Under the pieces are notes generated by a model. It was not told where the DNA came from and did no database searches. It saw only the letters and a list, made by a program, of their open reading frames with translations. Position numbers and translations under genes: made by a program. 64,000 nucleotides of DNA from Allodiplogaster sudhausi. Taxonomy: Eukaryota; Nematoda; Chromadorea; Rhabditida; Diplogasteridae. Below, piece by piece: positions 34,074 to 44,492 of this stretch (positions are counted from its first letter, which is position 1; every line of letters begins with the position of its first letter). The stretch lies in assembly GCA_945643635.1 (NCBI GenBank), contig CALZFC010000279.1, forward strand, positions 357,501-421,500, given 5' to 3'.

Positions 34074-35232
34074 GACCAATGAAATGTGCGCTCTTGTTAA
34101 GAGAGTATTTGTAAATAGGAATTTATTGTAGTATAAGCATTTTTTCCTGAATTTTGGTAATATTTGCTCTTTGACAAGAAGGAAATCTTTGAGTTCGGAA
34201 GCAATCGGAAATTTCACGTGATTCCCACTTTTTTTGCTGAAATGATATGTTTATCTCCTTTAATGACATTCACTCTGCCAAAATAAAATAAAAATTGCTG
34301 GGAAATGTTGTTTGCACACATGGCAGTTCAAGAGAGCAATTCGAATTCACAAGAACCAGACTGTTTCAGGGAGGGAATTCGTTCATGAACACGGCATATA
34401 TGCGATTTAACTTGGCAGGTTTTAGAACCAAAGGAACATGCGCAGAGAATATGGACGGAGAGGAAGTGCGCATGTCAGAGTGATTGAGGGTGAGAGCGAT
34501 GATGGAGATGCTAAGAAAAGAATTGGAGGGCCGACTGATCGTCAATTCACTTTCTTAATATTTCGCATTCGCTAAGAGACCTTTTCCAATCAATCCATTT
34601 CCTTCCGAAGTTCTTTTTCAAGTAATTCTTTGTTCTATTTCCCTCACCGTTGTATTATTTGTGCAAATGTTTGCATGTTGTTGTTCTGTAATCTGTTGTG
34701 TGTTAGAGAGGGGGGCTTGCATAATCGCAGTACGCGCTCTCGACCTGCTCAAGATAATGTCTGCCCATTCAACAGACCCTTGTGGTCGAATGCGTGCCGA
34801 ATGCATTTGAAGTGTGCGCGTCGTATCTTTAGAGATAGCGAACACAAGTCATATCATTACATAAGAAAGCTCTGCAAATACGCGTGTATGTCTTCAACTC
34901 TTTGAGTAGGAATAGTCAACGGATAATCAATGGATAAAGAAAGTTTAAAGCAAGGACAGCAGACTCTATTAACTTATTCATTCAAATTTAATCCAAATTA
35001 CTTCTCTCTGTATTCAATACCATGAATTCACTAATCAATCGTTACGTTTGACATCTTGATTTTTTACCTGATTTTGTTTTTGAGGAGATTTAATACTTCT
35101 CTCCTGATAAGGCTCCTCTTGTTTACAATGTCCTGTTTCCCAAACGCTGTCAAAGTGAAGAAGCAGGCATAAAAAGCAGCCTTTTCTCTTCCTTATTTAT
35201 ATTCGTTGTTTCAGGTAAATCTCCTCCGAATA
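34074..35232. other. Intergenic region between P450 A and B
   Basis: No supportable gene; short frames at 34295-34483 and 34630-34905 have no features. The promoter side of B includes ataaaaagcagcc (about 35168-35180), similar to the TATA-GCAGC motif of MSP and P450 A, and a TTTCAG at 35209-35214. Confidence 0.5.
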
Positions 35233-36971
35233 AAGCTGTTATTACTCGTTGCTTTCTTTGCCTATATTGTCTATTACATCATCCACTTCTACCGAAATGT
35301 AGCAAAGTATCCAAAGGGACCGACGCCCTTGCCGTTTATTGGAAACATGCACCAGGTGTGTAAAGGTTTTTTTTAACAAGTACAACATAATTTGAGAATA
35401 AACTAGTAACTTTGTTTTGTCAATATATATTACCTATTGATGCAATTTGCTCTTAAAGTTGACTCAAGGAGAATTCTTTCGTGACTTTGAACGACTGCGA
35501 GAGGAATATGGTGCCGTCTTCACCGTTTTCATGCCTGAGGCCGTCGTTGTTCTGGCTGATCATGAAAGTGTCAAGGAAGCCATGACGGCGAGAGGTCAAT
35601 GGGTTTCTTCTTCATTTTGGTAGGTCTCTTTTAATGATTTTTCAAGAAATTTTTCTCGGAGAAAGATAATAAAACAGAATTTGTTGTTGTTTGCAGGCGA
35701 CGACTTCTCGGATCGTCCGACGAACATTGCGAATCAAATGGTGATGCTTGAATTTTGTACCCCATATATGGAATACAACGGAATTGAACAAGGCAGGAAA
35801 ACGGAGGTAAAAAAAGGTTAAGATCGAATCAAAAATGACTTTAATCGATGTAGAAGATTGCTAAGCAATCGCCTATGTAATAAAAAGAAAATTTAATGCC
35901 GTGTTTGATATAGTTACGCCACCTGTTAAATATGGCATTTTCTCGCCTTTTAGGTATTTTCAATCGTGCATTGGATTCTTGAAGCCACATGAAGCCAGGA
36001 ATAAAATAAGGCTGCCGAATATGTAAAAGTCTTTTAACTATCATTTTAGATAGGCAAAACCGTGTTTGAACCACGGACCCCTACATAGCATCACTTTAAG
36101 TATGTCTGGGCTGCGGTCGAAAGCTGACCGCAGTGTCCAAAATGTGCTCTAAGAGTTAGCATGTACTTTCCACTGCTCAAGTAACTATCTGAAAAGCTTA
36201 AACGATTATCTATGAATACATTAAAATCATTATTACAAAAAGCATTGAAGTAAATGATTGATTTTATCCTGCTGAACCTTCTGCATCTCAGGCCGATTGA
36301 ATGAATCTCGAACTGAGGGCAGCCAGCATGTAACAACATGAGATTAAATAAGAACTAGACCTAAAAGTTATCGCAGGGATGTTATTCAATGCAAATAAAA
36401 TAAAATACCCATAAAAACACACATAAGATCAAAGAAATAAATCATTTTGTTCAGCAAGCCTAAATATGCAAAACGGGTAATTTGAGTTATTGATTTTTTT
36501 ATTTTATTTTTTTTTTCTCGATCAATAGTGGATCAATAAAACCAATATTATACTAATTTGAGTGTGTCACGATACAGAAGCGATCCTGAAAATTTCATAA
36601 ACTTTCCTTTACTTTGAAGAAAAATATGCATGAAAAACCAAAATATACACTTTTATTGCACGCTACTGTAAATAAATTCTACGAAATTTGTAGCAAAGAA
36701 TGTACAACATGATTCTTTGTACAGATAATCATTATACTTCTGATAATCACCTTATTAGGACCTAGTGGAGCGCACGATCCCGTTCGGCCTGGGAAAGCGC
36801 CAGTGCGCTGGCGAGGGCCTCGCTCGGGTGGAGCTCTTCCTCGGAATCGCCGCGACTCTCCAACGCTACCGTATCCTCCCGCCCGTCGACGGATCCGGAA
36901 TTGATCTCGAGCCGCGACTTCTCAACATTCATCTACCGAAGCCCCATAAGCTCAAGATTGTGCCACTTTAA
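35233..36971 (+). pseudogene. Cytochrome P450 B, internally deleted, start codon lost
   Basis: Only exons 1 (35233-35355), 2 (35459-35594), 3 (35697-35806) and 12 (36759-36971) remain. The exons for the I-helix, ExxR and PERF regions are missing, replaced by about 950 bp of unrelated AT-rich DNA. Exon 1 begins AAG CTG where A and C have ATG CTG. The right-arm copy keeps ATG (50309). Exons 1-2-3-12 still splice in phase, which would give a 193-aa protein with anchor plus heme loop ([11 protein letters not shown]). Without the I and K helices it should not be a P450 enzyme. Exon 3 has a new 3' end (EQGRKTE) before its donor. Confidence 0.75.
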
Positions 36972-38245
36972 ATCAGAAATAATGAACTTTATAATGTTCT
37001 CTAATTTACATTCCATAATTTCACTTTTGATTAGATGAATTTGCAAAATGAATAAATAATAAATCATATGTTTGCAAAATAATAGCTTCAAATACCATTC
37101 CACACAGCACGTTGTTCCATTCAATTATTCTAAAGAAGACCCCCACCAAAATTTGCACTGTACTGATCCAAATGGATCATTTGGACTAGTGCTATTCAAA
37201 AAACGAGTTAGACAAACGCAGCACTTTCGTTATTAGGAGCAACCTATCTCGGACGGCTTTTCGCAAGACTAGTTCATTTTGAAACGGGTACCTTATCCCT
37301 CTCCTCCCATCTCACTGCTTTGAGCCCTTCGTACTCTCTTTCCATAGAAAAGGCGGGCTAATGTCGGTTGCGAGCGTCGATATGCCGCACCAACGCACGA
37401 ATCTGTTGGCCCCGGTGGCCACGGTGTTGCCCCGCTTAATTTTTTTGAAAATTGCGGGAAGTTTAAATAATATTCTTGGTAGCAATTTGGCGCGATGTTT
37501 GAAAATTTTTCCCATACTAAGCAAAAGTGAATGGAGTTGCACTATTTCAATGTGCTGTGTTCCAGCACTTATCATAAAGGTTATATTTTGTTACACATAC
37601 ATTGACGACTATAGTTCAAGTTAAATATAAAAAGAAGTAGAAAGTGGGTATGAAAGTGAGAAAGTTAGAAGTAGCATTTCTTTCCTTATGCCACATTTTC
37701 ATTTTGTTTTCTTGAACATGAGTTAATTTTGAATTTGCGTTGATGTGGTTTTCCTTGTTTTCGAGACGAAAGCGAAGCTAATTGCAGGGCAGAAGAAGAT
37801 AATGCGGTTATGCTCAAATGTGCACCAACTTCGCTTCACTCTTGTGTGTTTTTCTGTTGCGCGTGATCGCAATCTCAATTCATTCCATATAGCAGTGTTT
37901 CGATAGAACGCTCGTTCTACTCAGACAAGAAAAATGAGTCATTTCGTCTCGCCTGTCATTGAGTTCGATTTTCTCGTTCTTCCTGCTGTGCCACTTACCA
38001 TTAGTGTAAAGCAGTTTTAAACCATACGGTTCATTTGTTTTGTCTTCATTTGCGTACTTATTATCTCTCTCTAGCAAATTATAAGGATTTTTTCTTAATT
38101 TCGCGGTTTTATTATTATATCATGTGTGGTCACGTCATATATTCAATTCTGTATCAAATTATTATTATTGTATGTTAACGAGATTTGTCTTTTATGTGTT
38201 CTATTTACATTCTTTCAGGAAGCACGATTTGTTTTGTAAACATTT
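36972..38245. other. Intergenic region between P450 B and C
   Basis: No gene supported. The frame 37361-37624 has no features. A TTTCAG at 38214-38219 precedes the start of C. Confidence 0.5.
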
Positions 38246-41062
38246 ATGCTGCTATTACTCTCGGCTTTCGTCGCTTACATTGTCTACTACATCGTTGACT
38301 TCTATCGAAATGTAGCAAAATACCCAAGAGGACCCACGCCACTGCCGTTCATTGGAAATTTGCACCAAGTATGGAGATTTGTCCTGTTTCTATAAATCCG
38401 GTGCAATCTCTCATATCAAAAATAGCATCTTGAAGCTGACTCAAGCAGAATTCTTCCGGGACTTTGAACGTTTCCGAGAAGAGTACGGATCCGTCTTCAC
38501 CGTTTTCATGCCCGAGCCAGTCGTCGTTCTGGCAGATTATGAAAGCGTCAAGGAAGGCATGACAGCGAAAGGTCGACATTTGTTTATTTATTTCTATCGA
38601 TTAATTAAGTGAAATTTTCACACAACATTTTGTGAGAAAGTTTGATTTTTTCTTTCTCTGATCTTTTAAATCATTAAAACCACATTTGTGTGAATGTGGA
38701 ACTGAACTATGCCGGCAGGCGACGACTTCTCCGATAGGCCGACTAATGTCGCCAATCAGATTGTGATGCTCACTACGAATTCCGGCATCGTCTCATCCAA
38801 TGGACCCGAATGGCTGGTCGGTTCAATTTCGTAAGGAGAATACTTTTTTCCCATAATACTGCGTGGAATGGATATATCGATAACTTCAAAAAGAAACAAC
38901 TATAGTATTCGTATGTCAAAACAAAAGAATATAATTGTGAAATGAATCATATAACCTTTGCTTTGTATGTGACTAATTCGACTTGTGCATTCCGCAGGCC
39001 CAACGCCGCGTGTCCATTGCAATCCTTCGCGACTTTGGAATGGGCAAGAATGGCATGGAACAAATGGTAACGGAAAATATTTACCGTTTGTAGTGGAACG
39101 TCACTTTTAGTTTATTTTCTAAATATTTCTGGTGCTGACTTCGATCGACGAGTATCTTAAACATCTCGATAACATAAAGGACAAGGAACACGTCGACTTT
39201 CGCTGGCCCATTCAAGTTAGCAAACCAATTTTAAAAATTAATTAAGCGTAATTGTATGCGAAAGAGTCCACTATTAAGCAAAGGAATTCTATATTGAGCC
39301 ATTTTATGTTTTTATTTACCTTTAGACGATGGTTGCGAATATTATCAACGAGACGTTGTTTGGCTTTCGCTACGTGTACGATGACTGCGAAGAGCTTCAT
39401 GACTACGTGGAGCTCTTCAACAAGGTTTGCAAAAATAGCTTTTCAATAATTGTTTTGTTTTGTATAAGAATTTTTTGCTGGTTGATATCCCTCGTTTGAA
39501 GTAATTAATTTTTGGCTCCATAGTATTGCAATGATGAGAGCAGTTTGACTATTCTTTAGTTGATCGCCGAAATGTCAGAGTCGAAGGGCCTCCTTTTCGC
39601 GATGCGTTTCCCGATCGTTGCTCGCATTCCTATTCTGAACCGTCTAATGCTGACATGGCTGTTCGATGGAAGCAGAAAGGTTTTGGCAAAATGGATCGTC
39701 TGACCATGAGCTTTTGATACTGACATGGAAGTGCTAGAAGGGTTGGGTTTTGAAAGGATCGGAAGATAAAGGCAGCAAAGGAGTATTGAGCTGTACAAGC
39801 AAACGGCGAAAAGTGTCGAGTACGCCCGCTCGTCCTACAGGGCCGGAGAAGAGCCGGCCTGCTTTGTGCATGCCTATCTGGACAAGATCAACGAGGGAAA
39901 TCAGCAGGATAGCATGCTAAAGTTTGCTATTTTCAATTCAGACCATCATTAATGACTTATTCATTTCTACTCAACTTGCCACAATCGATTACTTCATGTA
40001 TCGATTGATTGTCACGAACCTACAGTTTATTTGTGTAAGATGGCGAGACAGTGATAATGCAAATTTAAGCTGGTGTCCTTATTCGAGGGGATAAATTTTG
40101 TTGACAGAAATTTGATATATACTATCTATTCTTAAAAAATGCACAATTTCAGCGAAACTCAACTGCTTGCGAACTGCACGGATCTCTTCCTTGCAGGCCA
40201 AGAGACGACATCGAACACTCTGAGATGGGCTATGCTGTTATTCGCAGCTCATCAAGATGTGCAGGTCATATATTCTTATACATACATATGTATGTACATA
40301 TGTATGAATTTATGACCGATACAACAGTTATATTTAGCCTAATATGATCCCATGAGTCTGGGACATTTATTTTCAGCAGGAAAATCTGCTTTCCCTTAAG
40401 GAGAAACTGCGCGAGGAAATAAACTCTGCTGTCCCGGGCGACCGCCTGCCTTCCATGGCGGACAGGCCGAGAATGATGCTGACTATGGCTGCCGTGCATG
40501 AAGTTCAGCGGAGAGCCAATATTCTCCCTGTCAACTTTTCCCTCTTCCGCCAAACGCGAACAAAGACGAACGTGCAGGTAACACTTTTTTCGAAGCTCTG
40601 AACGAACTCGAAATATAAGAAAAGCCTAATGCACAAAACAATGTCAACTTTCCTAAAGGGAAAGAACATTCCGGCATCTACGATGGTCTGCTACGACATT
40701 CATCAAATTCATGCGAAGGATGAACACTTTGAAAGGCCGAATGAGTTCCGACCTGAGCGATATCTCGCAGAAAATGGCAAGTCACTACGAAAGGTGGCGT
40801 TTTCAATGCTCTCATGCCTTGGAATTCAAACAATAAAAAAAGCTTTTAGGACCTAGTGGAGCGCACGATCCCGTTCGGCCTCGGGAAGCGCCAGTGCGCC
40901 GGCGAGGGCCTCGCTCGGGTGGAGCTCTTCCTCGGAATCGCCGCGACTCTCCAACGCTACCGTATCCTCCCGCCCGTCGACGGCTCCGGAATTGATCTCG
41001 AGCCGCAGTTGCTCAACATTCTTTTACCGAAACCACACAAACTACAGCTTGTGCCGCTTTAG
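38246..41062 (+). CDS. Cytochrome P450 C, CYP2 clan (about 519 aa)
   Basis: Twelve exons parallel to P450 A: 38246-38368, 38436-38571, 38719-38816, 38998-39066, 39132-39215, 39326-39424, 39560-39679, 39791-39921, 40153-40264, 40377-40577, 40620-40793 and 40850-41062. The hinge ([12 protein letters not shown]), SDRPT, I-helix ([12 protein letters not shown]), ExxR (EVQR), FRPERYL and the heme loop [11 protein letters not shown] are all present. Two oddities: the acceptor before exon 5 reads ttctg instead of ttcag in both arms, and exon 11 must start at a weak acceptor (atataag) to keep phase. If exon 5 is skipped (84 bp, in phase) 28 residues are lost. So the gene may be impaired. Mirror copy at 44493-47312. 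Confidence 0.82.
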
Positions 41063-42130
41063 AATTAGCCATACTGAATTCATAAATTTTTTTGCCTTTA
41101 CCTCATATATTATATACTATGCTGTACTATCTACATATAAAGTCCATATTTTCTATATTTGCTATTTTTGAATACCTTCTTGGAGAAGAGGCACTATTCG
41201 AGGGTGGGTTCTATTGGAGGGAGGAGCTATTGGCAAAGACTTTGACACCAAGGGTTTTTTCACTACATTTTCATCAAACAGGTTTATATTTTCTTACTTA
41301 TCAAAGATGTCGATACTTGCAAAATTCCACAATATATTTCAACCAAGACAAATAACAAAGCCTAGTACAAAGAACGAAGTGTAATATATTATAAAACTTC
41401 TCAGTCTGCATTCCCACATGCTTCGTGAGCGGTTGCCCCTGCTTCTTTCTGAAATGGTGAATGCCGCTGCAGTTGACTGGCTCTTCTCCTTCCTCCCTCT
41501 CCTTTCCTTCGCAGTCCTCTTCTCCCCATTCTTCCGCCACACTGGCCGTCGTCCTGAGATCCTCGAGGAGGCGGTCCACCATTCTTCTTTCCCTTGTTAA
41601 AGGAGTGACTTTTCTAATGGTCTTAGTTCCTCGCGAGCTTGCTTTAGTGATTTTGTGATTACAGGTGCGCTCGTTGGAGCTTCACGGTCGACTGGAAAAA
41701 CACAATAGAAAGAGAGGTTCAAATGGGAGAGTTTAACACGATATCTTTGAAATGAAGCTTGAGAATGATTCCCAGTGACGGTCATACGAATATAAAATGC
41801 TTATTGTTATTTGCCTGTCAAACGATTTCAGGGGAGGACGATTTATTGCATAGTGGGCAAGAAAATTCCGCACTGTACAGGTCCCTTGCGTGTTCCAGTG
41901 TCAGGTCCTCTGGTGAGTCATCTCTTCTGGTCAACAATCTATGTATCGCGTACTTCCAATAATTGGTTGTGTTTCTTGTTATTTCATCTAAATATAATAA
42001 ATGGTCGCCTTTATTTCAAATTATCCGCTCGTCAAATAAGCTTACATCGACCTCTATCCATCTTCAAGCGCATCACATAGGCGAGTACAAGGCGGGAAAA
42101 TGACAGGCGTCTGAAAATACATTTGTTTAG
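41063..42130 (+). other. Upstream region of the retropepsin-like gene
   Basis: Contains an ORF from 41454 (MVNAAAVDWLFSFLPLLSF, a membrane-anchor-like start) that could be the first exon, ending with a GT after codon EEA. A further candidate exon at about 41831 also lies here. Their joining to the protease exons could not be settled. Confidence 0.3.
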
Positions 42131-42811
42131 GCGTATTCAAAGATCATGGCTGTGATGACTCTCCTTCTGCTTCCCGAGCGAAAGAGCGTACGCTTCTTTG
42201 TGAAGGTGGAACTGAACGGACGACCGGCAAGTCGCGTTACTCTCTTTCTATTCCTGGTCATTTTTGCATGCCTTTTCTCTTCACATCTCTCCTTCTTTTC
42301 TCTCTCCTAGCCCTATCGCTCTCTCATGCTCTCTGTCCTTCAGCTGCTTGCCGTGGTAGACACGGGTGCGAACTGCAACGTCATCTCTCCGAACCACTTG
42401 TCCGAGGCTGACGTGGATTCCGTGATTGACTGCCTGGGCCAAGTTGTTCCATGGCTGGGGAAACTTTGGCTCCTTAAGCCCTGGCAGACTTCGCAAGGAC
42501 GCCGTCCAGCTGCGCTTTTCGGCGCGTGCATTCCGGACTATTCCCTCGCCTAACAATCGTTCTTGTTGTCTTCTCTCTTTTCATACATACTTTTCTTTTC
42601 CTCTCTCTCTCTGACTCTCTCCATGTTTTTGTCTGCTTAGACCTCTGGCGTCTCTCTTCCATTCCATGCGTGGATCACGTCTGCCGACTACTTCTACCCC
42701 CTGATTGGCATGGATACACTGGCTGCCCTCCACGCCGTCCTCGATGCGTACTCCTCACTCCTCCGCTTTCCCGATGGAAGAGAAGAACCTCTCTTCATGC
42801 TTGAGCATTGA
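42131..42811 (+). CDS. Retropepsin-like aspartyl protease, complete copy
   Basis: Three in-phase exons: 42131-42226, 42344-42442 and 42641-42811 (TGA). They encode KSVRFFVKVELNGRP, then LLAVVDTGANCNVIS with the catalytic DTG (Asp codon at 42359), then VSLPFHAWITSADYFYPLIGMDTL, where PLIGMD matches the C-terminal hydrophobic-Gly signature of retropepsins. The intron after 42226 starts with GC (ccg|gcaagt). From the ATG at 42146 this gives 116 aa, the size of a single retropepsin domain that acts as a dimer. The introns suggest a host gene or domesticated protease rather than a live retroelement. An upstream anchor exon is possible. An alternative frame (to 42562) is also open. The last exon lies in the palindrome spacer, so only this copy is whole. 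Confidence 0.6.
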
Positions 42812-43062
42812 AGTTCCTGAAGGGGATTAGAGATACATAGAGATTATATATATTAGAGATGCCAAGTCCATCTTTGTGGCCACGGTTAAAGCGTTTTGTG
42901 CCCAGAACTTTCGTTAGTGAGCACGGGCATTGTGAAATCGATGTGTCAGTATCGGTTTAGCAGATAAATGTGTTTACAAATTAACTGCTGTAGATGCAGC
43001 GAGAAGACGTAGAGAGAGACAGAGCAAGAAAAGACATTGAAAATATTTGAGAAGGTTTTCAT
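42493..43062. other. Spacer of the giant palindrome
   Basis: 570 bp of unique sequence at the centre. Its left half holds the last exon of the retropepsin-like gene (42641-42811). The rest is AT-rich, with no recombinase site that I recognise. Confidence 0.85.
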
Positions 43063-44101
43063 GAAGTCTGCCAGGGCTTAAGGAGCCAAAGTTTCCCCAG
43101 CCATGGAACAACTTGGCCCAGGCAGTCAATCACGGAATCCACGTCAGCCTCGGACAAGTGGTTCGGAGAGATGACGTTGCAGTTCGCACCCGTGTCTACC
43201 ACGGCAAGCAGCTGAAGGACAGAGAGCATGAGAGAGCGATAGGGCTAGGAGAGAGAAAAGAAGGAGAGAGGTGAAGAGAAAAGGCATGCAAAAATGACCA
43301 GGAATAGAAAGAGAGTAACGCGACTTGCCGGTCGTCCGTTCAGTTCCACCTTCACAAAGAAGCGTACGCTCTTTCGCTCGGGAAGCAGAAGGAGAGTCAT
43401 CACAGCCATGATCTTTGAATACGCCTAAACAAATGTATTTTCAGAAGCCTGTCATTTTCCCGCCTTGTACTCGCCTATGTGATGCGCTTGAAGATGGATA
43501 GAGGTCGATGTAAGCTTATTTGACGAGCGGATAATTTGAAATAAAGGCGACCATTTATTATATTTAGATGAAATAACAAGAAACACAACCAATTATTGGA
43601 AGTACGCGATACATAGATTGTTGACCAGAAGAGATGACTCACCAGAGGACCTGACACTGGAACACGCAAGGGACCTGTACAGTGCGGAATTTTCTTGCCC
43701 ACTATGCAATAAATCGTCCTCCCCTGAAATCGTTTGACAGGCAAATAACAATAAGCATTTTATATTCGTATGACCGTCACTGGGAATCATTCTCAAGCGT
43801 CATTTCAAAGATATCGTGTTAAACTCTCCCATTTGAACCTCTCTTTCTATTGTGTTTTTCCAGTCGACCGTGAAGCTCCAACGAGCGCACCTGTAATCAC
43901 AAAATCACTAAAGCAAGCTCGCGAGGAACTAAGACCATTAGAAAAGTCACTCCTTTAACAAGGGAAAGAAGAATGGTGGACCGCCTCCCCGAGGATCTCA
44001 GGACGACGGCCAGTGTGGCGGAAGAATGGGGAGAAGAGGACTGCGAAGGAAAGGAGAGGGAGGAAGGAGAAGAGCCAGTCAACTGCAGCGGCATTCACCA
44101 T
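43063..44101 (-). pseudogene. Retropepsin-like gene, copy without its last exon
   Basis: Mirror of 41454-42492. It keeps the putative anchor ORF (start 44101) and the exons with VKVELNGRP and VDTGANCNVIS. The duplication ends before the last exon, so the PLIGMD segment is absent and no complete protease fold can form. Transcription would run into the spacer. Confidence 0.6.
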
Positions 44102-44492
44102 TTCAGAAAGAAGCAGGGGCAACCGCTCACGAAGCATGTGGGAATGCAGACTGAGAAGTTTTATAATATATTACACTTCGTTCTTTGTACTAGGCTTTGT
44201 TATTTGTCTTGGTTGAAATATATTGTGGAATTTTGCAAGTATCGACATCTTTGATAAGTAAGAAAATATAAACCTGTTTGATGAAAATGTAGTGGAAAAA
44301 CCCTTGGTGTCAAAGTCTTTGCCAATAGCTCCTCCCTCCAATAGAACCCACCCTCGAATAGTGCCTCTTCTCCAAGAAGGTATTCAAAAATAGCAAATAT
44401 AGAAAATATGGACTTTATATGTAGATAGTATAGCATAGTATATAATATATGAGGTAAAGGCAAAAAAATTTATGAATTCAGTATGGCTAATT
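44102..44492. other. Intergenic, mirror of 41063-41453
   Basis: No gene supported; it separates the retropepsin fragment from P450 C'. Confidence 0.5.

Noticed and set aside
36060..36090. Possible tRNA B-box (gtggttcaaacac on the minus strand)
   Set aside because: No A-box or cloverleaf could be drawn around it, and the B-box is imperfect.
35841..36339. ORFs inside the long intron of P450 B, and mirror ORFs at 49203-49701
   Set aside because: No recognisable domain. They lie in sequence that replaced exons 4-11; a short hairpin (ctgcggtc...gaccgcag) is the only structure.
37361..37624. 87-codon ORF with a hydrophobic end between P450 B and C
   Set aside because: No start context, splice pattern or family resemblance; it is present in both arms only because of the palindrome.
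42426..42614. Alternative frame over the retropepsin exon (SPGRLRKDAVQLRFSAR)
   Set aside because: Could be real coding if a frameshift exists, but an in-phase GT at 42443 joins the DTG exon directly to the last exon, so the simpler model was preferred.
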